A DNA stretch of 64,000 nt from Mycobacterium malmoense (GTDB taxonomy: Bacteria; Actinomycetota; Actinomycetes; Mycobacteriales; Mycobacteriaceae), in assembly GCF_019645855.1 (NCBI RefSeq), contig NZ_CP080999.1, forward strand, positions 3,596,001 through 3,660,000, read 5' to 3'. Both the position numbers and the translations under genes were made by a program. The notes below the pieces were generated by a model. That model was not told the DNA's origin and searched no databases. It saw nothing but the letters and a program-made list of their open reading frames with translations. Position 1 is the stretch's first letter. Every line of letters starts with the position of its first letter. Positions 24,885 through 33,122 of the stretch are shown here, in pieces.

Positions 24885-26033
24885 TCACGACAGCCCCAGC
24901 GATCGCGCGATGAGCATCAGCTGAACCTCGGTGGTGCCCTCACCGATCTCGAGGATCTTGCTGTCGCGGTAATGACGCGCCACCGGATACTCGTTCATGA
25001 AGCCGTAGCCGCCGTGGATTTGCGTGGCGTCGCGGGCGTTGTCCATCGCCGCCTCCGACGCGATCATCTTCGCGATCGCCGCCTCCTTCTTGAAGGGCTT
25101 GCCGGCCAACATCTTTGCGGCCGCATCGTAGTACGCGGTGCGGGCGACGTGCGCGCGGGCCTCCATCCGGGCGATCTTGAAGCTGATCGCCTGGTAGGAG
25201 CCGATCGGTTGGCCGAACGATTGGCGCTCCTTGGCGTACTTGACGCTCTCGTCGACGCAGCCCTGCGCCGCCCCGGTCGCCAGCGCGGCGATCGCGATGC
25301 GGCCCTCGTCCAGGATGGACAGGAAGTTCGCGTAGCCGGTCCCGCGGGCGCCCAGCAGGTTCTCCTCCGGGACGCGGGCGTCGGTGAACGTCAACGGGTG
25401 GGTGTCCGACGCGTTCCAGCCCACCTTGCTGTAGACCGGCTCGACGGTGAATCCCGGTGTGCCGCTGGGCACGATGATCGTCGAGATCTCCTTCTTGGCG
25501 CCGCCGAGTGTGCCGGTGACCGCGGTGACGGTGACCAGTGAGGTGATGTCGGTGCCCGAGTTGGTGATGAATTGCTTGGTGCCGTTGATGACCCACTCGC
25601 CGGCGTCGAGCCGGGCGGTGGTGCGGGTGCCGCCGGCGTCGGAGCCGGCACCGGGCTCGGTGAGACCGAATCCGGCCAGCGCCCGCCCGGCGGTGAGGTC
25701 GGGCAGCCACTTTCGCTTCTGCTCCTCGGTGCCGAACCGGTAGATCGGCATCGCGCCGAGGCTGGCCCCAGCCTCCAGCGTGATCGCCACCGACTGGTCG
25801 ACCTTGCCGAGTTCCTCGAGCGCCAGCGACAGCGCGAAGTAGTCGCCGCCCATGCCGCCGTATTCTTCGGGGAACGGCAGGCCGAACAGCCCCATTTCGC
25901 CCATCTTGGCGACGACCTCGTACGGAAAGCTGTGCTCCTCATCGTGTTTGGCCGACACCGGTGCGACGACGGTGCGCGCGAAGTCGGCCACCGTGTCGCG
26001 AAGCTCCTGGTATTCCTGCGGCAGTGTCGTCAT
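24885..26033 (-). CDS. fadE19: Acyl-CoA dehydrogenase
   Basis: The 382-residue flavoprotein has the acyl-CoA dehydrogenase signatures GFGLTEPGAGSD and QIHGGYGF. The C-terminal GEGTTEVQ places a glutamate at the usual catalytic-base position. In isovaleryl-CoA dehydrogenases that base instead lies on an earlier helix. The gene stands between accA1 and the MaoC gene, where M. tuberculosis has fadE19 (Rv2500c), implying isovaleryl-CoA or 2-methyl-acyl-CoA oxidation. Electrons pass to ETF. It starts at ATG 26033, four bases after the accA1 stop. Confidence 0.93.
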   Translation of the reverse strand: MTTLPQEYQELRDTVADFARTVVAPVSAKHDEEHSFPYEVVAKMGEMGLFGLPFPEEYGGMGGDYFALSLALEELGKVDQSVAITLEAGASLGAMPIYRFGTEEQKRKWLPDLTAGRALAGFGLTEPGAGSDAGGTRTTARLDAGEWVINGTKQFITNSGTDITSLVTVTAVTGTLGGAKKEISTIIVPSGTPGFTVEPVYSKVGWNASDTHPLTFTDARVPEENLLGARGTGYANFLSILDEGRIAIAALATGAAQGCVDESVKYAKERQSFGQPIGSYQAISFKIARMEARAHVARTAYYDAAAKMLAGKPFKKEAAIAKMIASEAAMDNARDATQIHGGYGFMNEYPVARHYRDSKILEIGEGTTEVQLMLIARSLGLS

Positions 26034-26037
26034 GATC

Positions 26038-28011
26038 CTAATCCTTGATCCGGGCCAGCACCTGGTCCACCGTCACCTGATCGCCCACGGACACCAGCAC
26101 CTCCGCTCGTCCCGAAACCGGTGCGGTCAAAGGGTGTTCCATCTTCATCGCCTCGACGACCACCACCACGTCGCCCTCGGTGACCTCGGCGCCGGAGTCC
26201 AGCTCCACGGCGATCACGTTGCCCGGCATGGGGCTGAGGATCTCGGCCTGCCGTGCGCCCGCCGCGCGGTGAATCTTTTGCTCCTCGGCCTCGCGCAGGT
26301 GCCAGGTTCCCCGTTCGTCGGCGATCCACAGGTGCCGGTCGGCCTCGGCCCACCGGTAGTCCCGCCGCAGGCCGTCCAGCGTGACGCTCATCTTGTCGCC
26401 CTCGAGTTGTAAGCTGGCGGAAAGGATCTCACCGCCACCGACCTGCACCCTGGCGGCCTCGGGCGGTCCCCAGACCGACACCGTCTCGCTGCGCAGCGGG
26501 GTGCGCATCGCGGTGCGGACGGGCGCCGTGATGCCGCCGACGCGCCATCCGGTCGGCATCGCCCACGGGTTGCCCCGGGCGCGGCGGGCCAGGGCCCACT
26601 GCCGGTAGAGTCCGCCGGCGGCGAGCACGTCATCGGGTGCGGGCAGCGGAGCGAAGTCGGCCAGCCGCTCGTCGAGCAGCGCGGTGTCCAGGTCGCCGGC
26701 GCGCACCCGTTCGTCGGCGAGCAGGAACCGGAGGAATTCGATGTTGGTCTGCACGCCCAGGATCGTCGTCTGCACGAGCGCCCTCTCGAGCCGGGCCAAA
26801 GCCTCGTCGCGGTCGGCCCCGTGCGCGATCACCTTGCTCAGCATCGGGTCGTAATCGCTGCCGACTACCGTGCCGGCCAGCAGCGACGAGTCCACCCGCA
26901 CACCGGCGCCCGAGGGTTCGAACACCTGCAGCACCCGCCCGCCGGTGGGCAGAAATCCCCGCGCCGGATCCTCCGCGTACACCCGGGCCTCGATCGCGTG
27001 CCCGTGCAGCTCGATGTCGTCCTGGGCGAACGCCAGCTTCTCGCCGGCGGCCACCCGTAACTGCCACTCCACCAGGTCCAAGCCGGTAATCGCCTCGGTG
27101 ACCGGATGTTCCACCTGCAGGCGGGTATTCATCTCCATGAAGAAGAACTCGTCGGGCCGATCGGCGGAAACGATGAACTCCACCGTGCCGGCGCCGACGT
27201 AATCGACGCTGCGCGCGGTGTCGCAGGCCGCGGCGCCGATCCGTGCGCGTGTCTGCGGGTCAAGCAGCGGCGAGGGCGCCTCCTCGATCACCTTCTGGTG
27301 GCGCCGCTGCAGGCTGCACTCGCGCTCGCCCAGATGCACCACGTTGCCGTGGGTGTCGGCGAGCACCTGCACCTCGATGTGCCTGGGCCGCAACACGAAC
27401 CGCTCCAGGAACAACGTGTCGTCGCCGAACGAGGATCCGGCCTCCCGACGCGCGCCCACCAGTGCCTCGCGCAGCCGGGCCGCGTCTTCCACCAGCCGCA
27501 TGCCCTTGCCGCCGCCGCCCGCCGACGGCTTGACCAACACCGGGTAGCCGACCTCCTCGGCCGCGGCCACAAGCTCATCGTCGGTCAGCCCCGGCTTGGC
27601 CACACCGGGCACCACCGGCACATCGAAGGCGGCGACCGCGTTCTTGGCGGCGATCTTGTCGCCCATGACCCGTATCGCCCGCGCGGGTGGGCCCAGGAAC
27701 ACCACCCCGGCGCGTTCGCATTCGGCGGCGAAATCGGCGTTCTCGGAAAGGAATCCGTAGCCCGGGTGGATGGCCTGGGAGCCGGTGCGCGCCGCCGCAT
27801 CGAGCACCTTGGCGATATCGAGGTAGCTCTCGCGCGCCGCGGCGGGGCCCAGCCGTACCGCTTCGTCCGCCTCGAGCACATGCCGCGCGGTGGCGTCGGG
27901 GTCACTGTAGACGGCGACCGCCCAGATGCCCAGCCGGTGCAGGGTGCGGATCACCCGCACCGCGATCTCGCCGCGGTTGGCCACCAATACGGTCTCGAAC
28001 ACCGCACTCAC
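26038..28011 (-). CDS. accA1: Acyl-CoA (methylcrotonyl-CoA type) carboxylase alpha chain
   Basis: The 657-residue protein has biotin carboxylase (ATP grasp, KPSAGGGGKGMRLV; MNTRLQVEHPVTE) followed by a biotinyl domain with the carrier lysine in EAMKMEH. GTG 28011 overlaps the accD1 stop as GTGA. Recalled M. tuberculosis AccA1 (Rv2501c) has almost the same sequence. With AccD1 it forms a carboxylase acting on 3-methylcrotonyl-CoA in leucine breakdown. Confidence 0.96.
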   Translation of the reverse strand: MSAVFETVLVANRGEIAVRVIRTLHRLGIWAVAVYSDPDATARHVLEADEAVRLGPAAARESYLDIAKVLDAAARTGSQAIHPGYGFLSENADFAAECERAGVVFLGPPARAIRVMGDKIAAKNAVAAFDVPVVPGVAKPGLTDDELVAAAEEVGYPVLVKPSAGGGGKGMRLVEDAARLREALVGARREAGSSFGDDTLFLERFVLRPRHIEVQVLADTHGNVVHLGERECSLQRRHQKVIEEAPSPLLDPQTRARIGAAACDTARSVDYVGAGTVEFIVSADRPDEFFFMEMNTRLQVEHPVTEAITGLDLVEWQLRVAAGEKLAFAQDDIELHGHAIEARVYAEDPARGFLPTGGRVLQVFEPSGAGVRVDSSLLAGTVVGSDYDPMLSKVIAHGADRDEALARLERALVQTTILGVQTNIEFLRFLLADERVRAGDLDTALLDERLADFAPLPAPDDVLAAGGLYRQWALARRARGNPWAMPTGWRVGGITAPVRTAMRTPLRSETVSVWGPPEAARVQVGGGEILSASLQLEGDKMSVTLDGLRRDYRWAEADRHLWIADERGTWHLREAEEQKIHRAAGARQAEILSPMPGNVIAVELDSGAEVTEGDVVVVVEAMKMEHPLTAPVSGRAEVLVSVGDQVTVDQVLARIKD

Positions 28012-29585
28012 ATCCGGAAGACGCCGTAGGAGACCGGTTCCAGCGGCGCGTGGGCGCACACCGAAAGGGCCAGTCCGACAAATGTTCTCGTATCGGCCGG
28101 GTCGATGATGCCGTCGTCCCACAGGCGGGCCGTCGAGTAGTATGGGTTGCCCTGCTCCTCATACTGCGCGCGGATGGGCGCCTTGAACGCTTCCTCCTCG
28201 TCGGCCGACCACGGTGCGCCCGCCGCGGCCAGCTGCTCACCACGCACCGTCGCCAGCACCGACGCGGCCTGCTCACCGCCCATCACCGAGATCCGCGCGT
28301 TGGGCCACATCCACAGGAAGCGCGGCGAGTAGGCCCGGCCGCACATCGAATAGTTGCCCGCACCATAGGATCCGCCGATCACGACGGTCAGCTTGGGCAC
28401 CCGGGCGCAGGCCACGGCAGTGACCATCTTGGCGCCATGCTTGGCGATGCCGCCGGCCTCGTAGTCGCGGCCGACCATGAAGCCGGCGATGTTCTGCAGG
28501 AACAGCAGCGGGACCTTGCGCTTGTCGCAAAGCTCGATGAAATGCGCGCCCTTCAACGCGGATTCGCTGAACAGCACGCCGTTGTTGGCGACGATGCCGA
28601 CGGGGTGGCCGTGGATGCGGGCGAAGGCGGTCACCAGCGTCTTACCGTATTGGGCCTTGAACTCGCTGAATTCGCCGCCGTCGACCAGCCGCACGATGAC
28701 CTCGTGCACGTCGTAGGGCACCCGGGGGTCCGGGGGCACCACGTCGTAAAGCTCGGTCTGCGGGTGCGTGGGCTCGATCGAAGGGATTACGTCCCATTGG
28801 GCGGGCTCGGGCGCGCCGAGGGTGGCCGCGATCTTGCGGACGATCCGCAGCGCGTGCTCGTCGTCGTCGGCGAGGTGATCGGTGACACCGGAGACCCGCG
28901 AATGCAGGTCGCCGCCGCCGAGCTCCTCGGCCGTGACGATCTCCCCGGTGGCGGCCTTAACCAGCGGCGGACCGCCGAGAAAGATCGTGCCCTGCTCGCG
29001 GACGATGACGGCCTCGTCGCTCATCGCCGGCACGTACGCGCCGCCCGCCGTGCAGGAGCCGAGCACCGCCGCGACTTGCGGAATTCCCTTGGCGCTCATG
29101 GTCGCCTGGTTGTAGAAGATCCGCCCGAAGTGTTCCCGGTCGGGAAACACCTCGTCTTGGCGCGGCAGGAAGGCGCCGCCGGAGTCGACGAGATAGATGC
29201 ACGGCAGCCGATTCTGCAGCGCGATCTCCTGCGCGCGCAGGTGCTTCTTGACCGTTATCGGGTAGTAGGTGCCGCCCTTGACCGTCGCATCGTTGGCGAC
29301 GATCACGCACTCGCGCTGCGACACCCGGCCGATCCCGGTGATGATCCCGGCGCCCGGGGACTCGTCGGCGTACATACCGTTGGCGGCCAGCGGCGACAGC
29401 TCCAAAAATGGGCTGCCCGGATCGAGCAGGCGATCCACCCGCTCGCGGGGCAACAGCTTGCCGCGGCTGACGTGCCGCTCCCGCGCACGTTCGCTGCCGC
29501 CCAGGGCGGCGGCCGCCAGTTTGGCGTTCAGCTCACCGACCAGCCGGCGGTGCTCGTCGGCGAACGATGGCGCTGCCGTCACCAC
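28008..29585 (-). CDS. accD1: Acyl-CoA carboxylase beta chain (methylcrotonyl-CoA type)
   Basis: The 525-residue carboxyltransferase has the crotonase-like domains with GSCTAGGAYVPAMSD and IGGSYGAGNYSMCGRAY. It is the first gene of the leftward leucine cluster. The start is GTG 29585 (GTG 29582 is equivalent). A 16-bp inverted repeat GTTAATAATCATTAAC lies 49 bases upstream and matches two sites in front of bkaR, so BkaR repression is expected. It corresponds to Rv2502c. Confidence 0.95.
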   Translation of the reverse strand: MVTAAPSFADEHRRLVGELNAKLAAAALGGSERARERHVSRGKLLPRERVDRLLDPGSPFLELSPLAANGMYADESPGAGIITGIGRVSQRECVIVANDATVKGGTYYPITVKKHLRAQEIALQNRLPCIYLVDSGGAFLPRQDEVFPDREHFGRIFYNQATMSAKGIPQVAAVLGSCTAGGAYVPAMSDEAVIVREQGTIFLGGPPLVKAATGEIVTAEELGGGDLHSRVSGVTDHLADDDEHALRIVRKIAATLGAPEPAQWDVIPSIEPTHPQTELYDVVPPDPRVPYDVHEVIVRLVDGGEFSEFKAQYGKTLVTAFARIHGHPVGIVANNGVLFSESALKGAHFIELCDKRKVPLLFLQNIAGFMVGRDYEAGGIAKHGAKMVTAVACARVPKLTVVIGGSYGAGNYSMCGRAYSPRFLWMWPNARISVMGGEQAASVLATVRGEQLAAAGAPWSADEEEAFKAPIRAQYEEQGNPYYSTARLWDDGIIDPADTRTFVGLALSVCAHAPLEPVSYGVFRM

Positions 29586-29633
29586 TTGCCCATCGCCGAG
29601 CAGCCTCCTTGCCGTCGGGCGGCCTTGATTTCA

Positions 29634-29649
29634 GTTAATAATCATTAAC
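29634..29649. promoter_or_regulatory. Probable BkaR operator before accD1
   Basis: GTTAAT-AATC-ATTAAC has perfect 6-bp arms. The same GTTA(A/G)T-N4-A(T/A)TAAC pattern occurs twice before bkaR and nowhere else I noticed. TetR repressors commonly bind such palindromes in their own and target promoters. Confidence 0.75.
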
Positions 29650-29797
29650 CGGAGTGAGGATACCACTGCCCGCGGACACGTCACAACCACGGAAGCCCAT
29701 TGAGGCATCGCGGATGAAACGTGATCGAGTGTCATCCGGCTCACGGGTCAGGTCATCGTTGACGGCTCCGCGCCCAGTCGAGAGCACACCAATTAAC

Positions 29798-29827
29798 GAT
29801 GGCCCCCTTCTTGCGAAGGGGGCCATC
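29798..29827 (-). terminator. Strong hairpin terminator for the surface protein gene
   Basis: GATGGCCCCCTTC and GAAGGGGGCCATC form a perfect 13-bp stem with a four-base loop, 44 bases beyond the stop of the leftward surface protein gene. It separates that gene from the accD1 promoter. No T tract is present. Confidence 0.75.
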
Positions 29828-29870
29828 GCCGTTGGTGGTCGCCGGCTCGCATCGGTGACCACGACCGGGC

Positions 29871-31076
29871 TTAGAGCATTCTGAGGAGGTTGATGATCGC
29901 CGTCCCGATCTGGGTTGCGATGGTGCCCAGCATTGACGGGAGACCCGCTACGACCGAGGGCAGGCTTTGCAGCATGGACGTCAGCGAACCGGCGATGTCA
30001 CCACCAATGGTGTTAAGGGCAGCGCCCAGCGAGGGCCAACCCCCGATGAACTGGTTGACAAAGTTCTGGATTCCGGTCAACAGGCTGCCGCCGCTTGCGA
30101 TGTTCTGCGCGTTGGGGGTGACGATTGTCTTTGCCAGTCCGGGATCAAGAGTGTTCAAAATGATGTTGACGAGACCATTGGCGCCGCTTTTGCCCCAAAC
30201 CGGACTGCTGAGCAAGCCACCTGTCACGCCATTGACCGCATTCGTCTGGAATCCGTTGATGACGGCGAATGCGACCGCGCCGGGGGTATTGGCCAGGTTG
30301 CTTAGCGCTCCGGCCAGGTCTCCCGCGCTCCACGCGGTGGAGGCCGCTTGCAGACTTGCGCCAAGCCCATGGGCCCCGACCGTGGCCAGACTAAGGCCCC
30401 AGTTCCCCAGATCGGTGATACCGGTCGTTGTGAGGTAGCTGGTCGCGGCGGCGAGGTTTGCCGTGATTTGCGCGGGGATCTTCAGCGTGGATTCCAGCGG
30501 CGCCGAAATGCTGATAAATGGCAGCTCAAACAGATGCTGATAGAGATAGAAGATTCCGGTATTGACATTGCCCGCCGCGATATCGGCCAGTCCGGTCTGC
30601 ATCGCCGGCCCCAGCGAGGGGAGCGTGCGGACCAGAGCGGCTGCCGCTGTTTGGTAGGCCCCCACGTACTCGCTGGCGTACTGCACACCGTTGGCCGCGA
30701 CCTGCTGGGCGACCGGGAACGGAACCCCGCTCCACTGGTTAAGGATCCACCCCAGATTGCTGCCCGCCGAGGAGAAAAGGTTGACATACGTCTGAAACGG
30801 ATTGACCAGGTCGCCGAGGACATCAGCGGGCACAGCAGCCGCGGCTACGCCGCCGGCTGCGCCGCTGGCGAGGGAGGCCAGCTCGCTCTCCACACCGGAG
30901 AACAAGTCCAGGAAGCTGCCAGCGTCGGCGAGGTTGATCTTGGACATGCTGACTGTGGATAGGTGTTGGATCGCGTGAAAGTCGGGTAGGTGTTGGGCCA
31001 TTGGGCCTGCGGCGAGGACAGCGGCGCTGGCCAAGGCGATGCCAGCGGTGATGTGGGGGCGGGCTGCGACGTCCAC
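29871..31076 (-). CDS. Mycobacterial surface/secreted protein, PE/PPE-associated style, function unknown
   Basis: This 401-residue protein is rich in alanine, glycine, serine and asparagine. The chosen start is GTG 31076 because AAAGGAG lies six bases upstream; ATG 31082 is too close to it. The N-terminus (MDVAARPHITAGIALASAAV) is a hydrophobic signal-like segment seen in many mycobacterial secreted proteins of this kind. Repeated hydrophobic and Asn/Gly patches follow; there is no PE domain. It occupies the place of scoB-scoA-fadD35 of M. tuberculosis and is flanked by its own terminator. Upstream lies an 11-C tract that could vary in length. Confidence 0.65.
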   Translation of the reverse strand: MDVAARPHITAGIALASAAVLAAGPMAQHLPDFHAIQHLSTVSMSKINLADAGSFLDLFSGVESELASLASGAAGGVAAAAVPADVLGDLVNPFQTYVNLFSSAGSNLGWILNQWSGVPFPVAQQVAANGVQYASEYVGAYQTAAAALVRTLPSLGPAMQTGLADIAAGNVNTGIFYLYQHLFELPFISISAPLESTLKIPAQITANLAAATSYLTTTGITDLGNWGLSLATVGAHGLGASLQAASTAWSAGDLAGALSNLANTPGAVAFAVINGFQTNAVNGVTGGLLSSPVWGKSGANGLVNIILNTLDPGLAKTIVTPNAQNIASGGSLLTGIQNFVNQFIGGWPSLGAALNTIGGDIAGSLTSMLQSLPSVVAGLPSMLGTIATQIGTAIINLLRML

Positions 31077-31252
31077 GACCATCTCCTTTGAACAATGTCG
31101 AATTCGGATGGTCAGAAAGTAGCTGAGAACAGCCAAGATTCCGGGCGAGTTCGGGTTATGTTGGTTAATCTGACTCTGCAGACATCGAGCATCGCAAACT
31201 CTACGAGATACAGTAACCACTGCTAAAAAATATTTTTTAAATCCCAGAGTTA

Positions 31253-31263
31253 CCCCCCCCCCC
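31253..31263. repeat. Poly-C tract of 11 bases
   Basis: Eleven consecutive C residues lie about 177 bases upstream of the surface protein start, 13 bases from the AT palindrome TAAAAAATATTTTTTA (31224-31239). Homopolymers of this length are slippage-prone. Confidence 0.8.
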
Positions 31264-31547
31264 GAATTTTAGTTCAAAGCGCAACTACCCGAGGACAACC
31301 ATTGGCATACGTTTGCCACACCGTTGCGGCACCACCAGCAAGCCCGCCGACACACGCTCCCAAAGCACCGACCCGGCAACGCTGCTAAGCAAACCGAGCT
31401 GTTGATCGACCCATGATGCACCTTTGCGAAATCCCCACGGCCATCACAATGAAACACGTTGCGGCTAAACTTAACTGCGCGGCACGGCAAAGGCTGCACG
31501 CGGCCAGACGACGTCACACCGTCGCCGACATCCGTTACGGCAGGCGA

Positions 31548-31563
31548 GTTAATAGCGAATAAC
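31548..31563. promoter_or_regulatory. Probable BkaR operator, site 1 before bkaR
   Basis: GTTAAT-AGCG-AATAAC matches the accD1 site with one change in the right arm. Its centre is 25 bases from that of site 2. Confidence 0.7.
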
Positions 31564-31572
31564 TCGTGCTAC

Positions 31573-31588
31573 GTTAGTGGGGATTAAC
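31573..31588. promoter_or_regulatory. Probable BkaR operator, site 2 before bkaR
   Basis: GTTAGT-GGGG-ATTAAC has the same 16-bp spacing as the accD1 site and lies 29 bases before the bkaR start codon, consistent with autorepression. Confidence 0.68.
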
Positions 31589-31617
31589 CGACCAGACGAG
31601 TTGGCCGGAGGCCCGTC

Positions 31618-32277
31618 ATGACAACGTCCGCCCCGGACCAGCCCGGCCACCCTGAAGTCCCAAATCGTCGCAGCCAGTTGAAGTCCGACCGGCGCAACCA
31701 ACTCCTATCGGCCGCCGAACGGCTATTCGCCGAGCGCGGTTTCGTCGCGGTGCGCCTGGAAGACATCGGCGCCGCCGCCGGCGTCAGCGGCCCGGCCATC
31801 TACCGTCACTTCCCCAACAAGGAGTCGCTGCTGGTGGAGCTGCTGGTGGGGATCAGCGCCCGGCTACTCGCCGGCGCCCGGAACGTCAGGGCCCGCAGCT
31901 CTAATGCGGCCGCGGCGCTGGATGGCCTCATCGATTTTCACCTCGACTTTGCCCTGGGCGAACCTGACCTGATCCGGATCCAGGACCGCGACCTTGCGCA
32001 CCTGCCCGAGGTGGCCGAGAAGCAAGTACGCAAAGCGCAACGCCAGTATGTCGAGGTCTGGGTGGGCGTGCTGCGCGAGCTGAACCCCGAGCTGCCCGAA
32101 GCCGACGCTCGGCTGACGGCGCACGCGGTGTTCGGCCTGCTGAACTCGACACCGCACAGCATGAAGTCCCCAGACGGTTCGCGCGCCAAGCCCGCCCGGG
32201 TGGCGCGGTCCCGCGCCGTCATGCGCGCTATGACCGTCGCCGCGCTCAAAGCCGGCAGTCGGCGCATCGCGCGATAA
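31618..32277 (+). CDS. bkaR: TetR-family repressor of branched-chain keto acid metabolism
   Basis: The 219-residue protein has an N-terminal helix-turn-helix (LEDIGAAAGVSGPAIYRHFP near residues 45-65) preceded by RRNQLLSAAERLFAERGF. M. tuberculosis Rv2506, in the same position, is described as BkaR and controls the neighbouring keto-acid operon. ATG 31618 has GGAGGCCC upstream. Two palindromes in its own promoter and one before accD1 fit autorepression and control of the leucine cluster. The ligand is probably a CoA intermediate, but this is not visible in the sequence. Confidence 0.9.
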   Translation: MTTSAPDQPGHPEVPNRRSQLKSDRRNQLLSAAERLFAERGFVAVRLEDIGAAAGVSGPAIYRHFPNKESLLVELLVGISARLLAGARNVRARSSNAAAALDGLIDFHLDFALGEPDLIRIQDRDLAHLPEVAEKQVRKAQRQYVEVWVGVLRELNPELPEADARLTAHAVFGLLNSTPHSMKSPDGSRAKPARVARSRAVMRAMTVAALKAGSRRIAR

Positions 32278-32327
32278 GCCGGCGCGCGGGCGCACGGCCC
32301 AGGTACCCTGCAAGCCATGAGGTGGGC

Positions 32328-33122
32328 ATGAACGATCCACGTCGACCCGAGCGGCTTAGTTCCCCTCTACGGGAAGCAGGACCCGCTGGGCCGCACGGTT
32401 CCCCGTATCCGCCGTCCGTTGACCCGGCATACGCCGACCAAGCCCCGTATGCACCGACGTATGGCGGGTACCTTCCCCATTGGTCCCAATGGGCACCGAG
32501 CTTTAACGAAACCAACCCGACCAAACAGCTGCCGCTGTACTGGCAGCAAGTTCAGCCTCCACCGGGCGAGCTGCCACCCGAAGGCCTGGCTCCGCCGCCG
32601 CCCGGAGGCCCGAAGTCGCCACGCTGGTTGTGGATCGCCGCCGGAGCGACGGTGCTATTGGTCGTCGGGCTGGTGATCGCGCTGATACTCGTCAACGAAG
32701 CGATCAAGACGCAGACTGCGGTCCCGCCGTTGCCCGCCATGCCCGAGCCGAGCACACCGACCCCATCGACACGGGCGTTGCCGCCGCCCCGCATCCTGGT
32801 GCCGCCACCGCCGCCCAGCGAATCTCCGACGCCCACCCAGACGACCGGCCCGGCCGCGATGCAGACCGTGGTCTACAGCATCACCGGCGAAGGCCGCGCG
32901 ATCAGCGTCATGTATATCGACACCGGCGATGTCATACAGACCGAGTTCAACGTCGCGCTGCCGTGGAGCAAACAGGTCAGCCTGTCGAAGTCGGCCATCC
33001 ACCCGGCAAACGTCACGATCGTGAACATCGGACACAATGTCACCTGCTCGGTCACCGTCGCCGGGGTCCAAGTCAGCCAGCGAGTTGGGGTAGGCCTGAC
33101 GATTTGCGACGCGAGAGGCTAA
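32328..33122 (+). CDS. Proline-rich membrane protein with MmpS-like extracytoplasmic domain (Rv2507 type)
   Basis: The 264-residue protein has a proline/tyrosine-rich cytoplasmic N-terminus (about 95 residues), one membrane helix (WLWIAAGATVLLVVGLVIAL), a proline-rich linker and a C-terminal domain. That domain (VVYSITGEGRAISVMYIDTG at its start) resembles the beta-sandwich of MmpS proteins. ATG 32328 was preferred to GTG 32322 because AGGTGGGC is the ribosome binding site. It matches Rv2507 in order and type. It overlaps the convergent MFS gene by four bases. The function is unknown; a lipid-transport accessory role is possible by analogy with MmpS. Confidence 0.82.
   Translation: MNDPRRPERLSSPLREAGPAGPHGSPYPPSVDPAYADQAPYAPTYGGYLPHWSQWAPSFNETNPTKQLPLYWQQVQPPPGELPPEGLAPPPPGGPKSPRWLWIAAGATVLLVVGLVIALILVNEAIKTQTAVPPLPAMPEPSTPTPSTRALPPPRILVPPPPPSESPTPTQTTGPAAMQTVVYSITGEGRAISVMYIDTGDVIQTEFNVALPWSKQVSLSKSAIHPANVTIVNIGHNVTCSVTVAGVQVSQRVGVGLTICDARG

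Larger units (their letters stand above)
31077..31617. other. Regulatory region between the surface protein gene and bkaR
   Basis: About 540 bases hold an AT-rich 16-bp palindrome (31224-31239), an 11-C tract (31253-31263) and two BkaR-type sites (31548-31563 and 31573-31588). A short minus-strand ORF (31269-31517) has no family or ribosome binding site and is probably chance. Confidence 0.65.

Noticed and set aside
27687..29648. 653-codon plus-strand ORF opposite accA1 and accD1
   Set aside because: It is antisense to two well-supported genes, has Arg/Pro/His-rich composition typical of high-GC shadows, and shows no domain.
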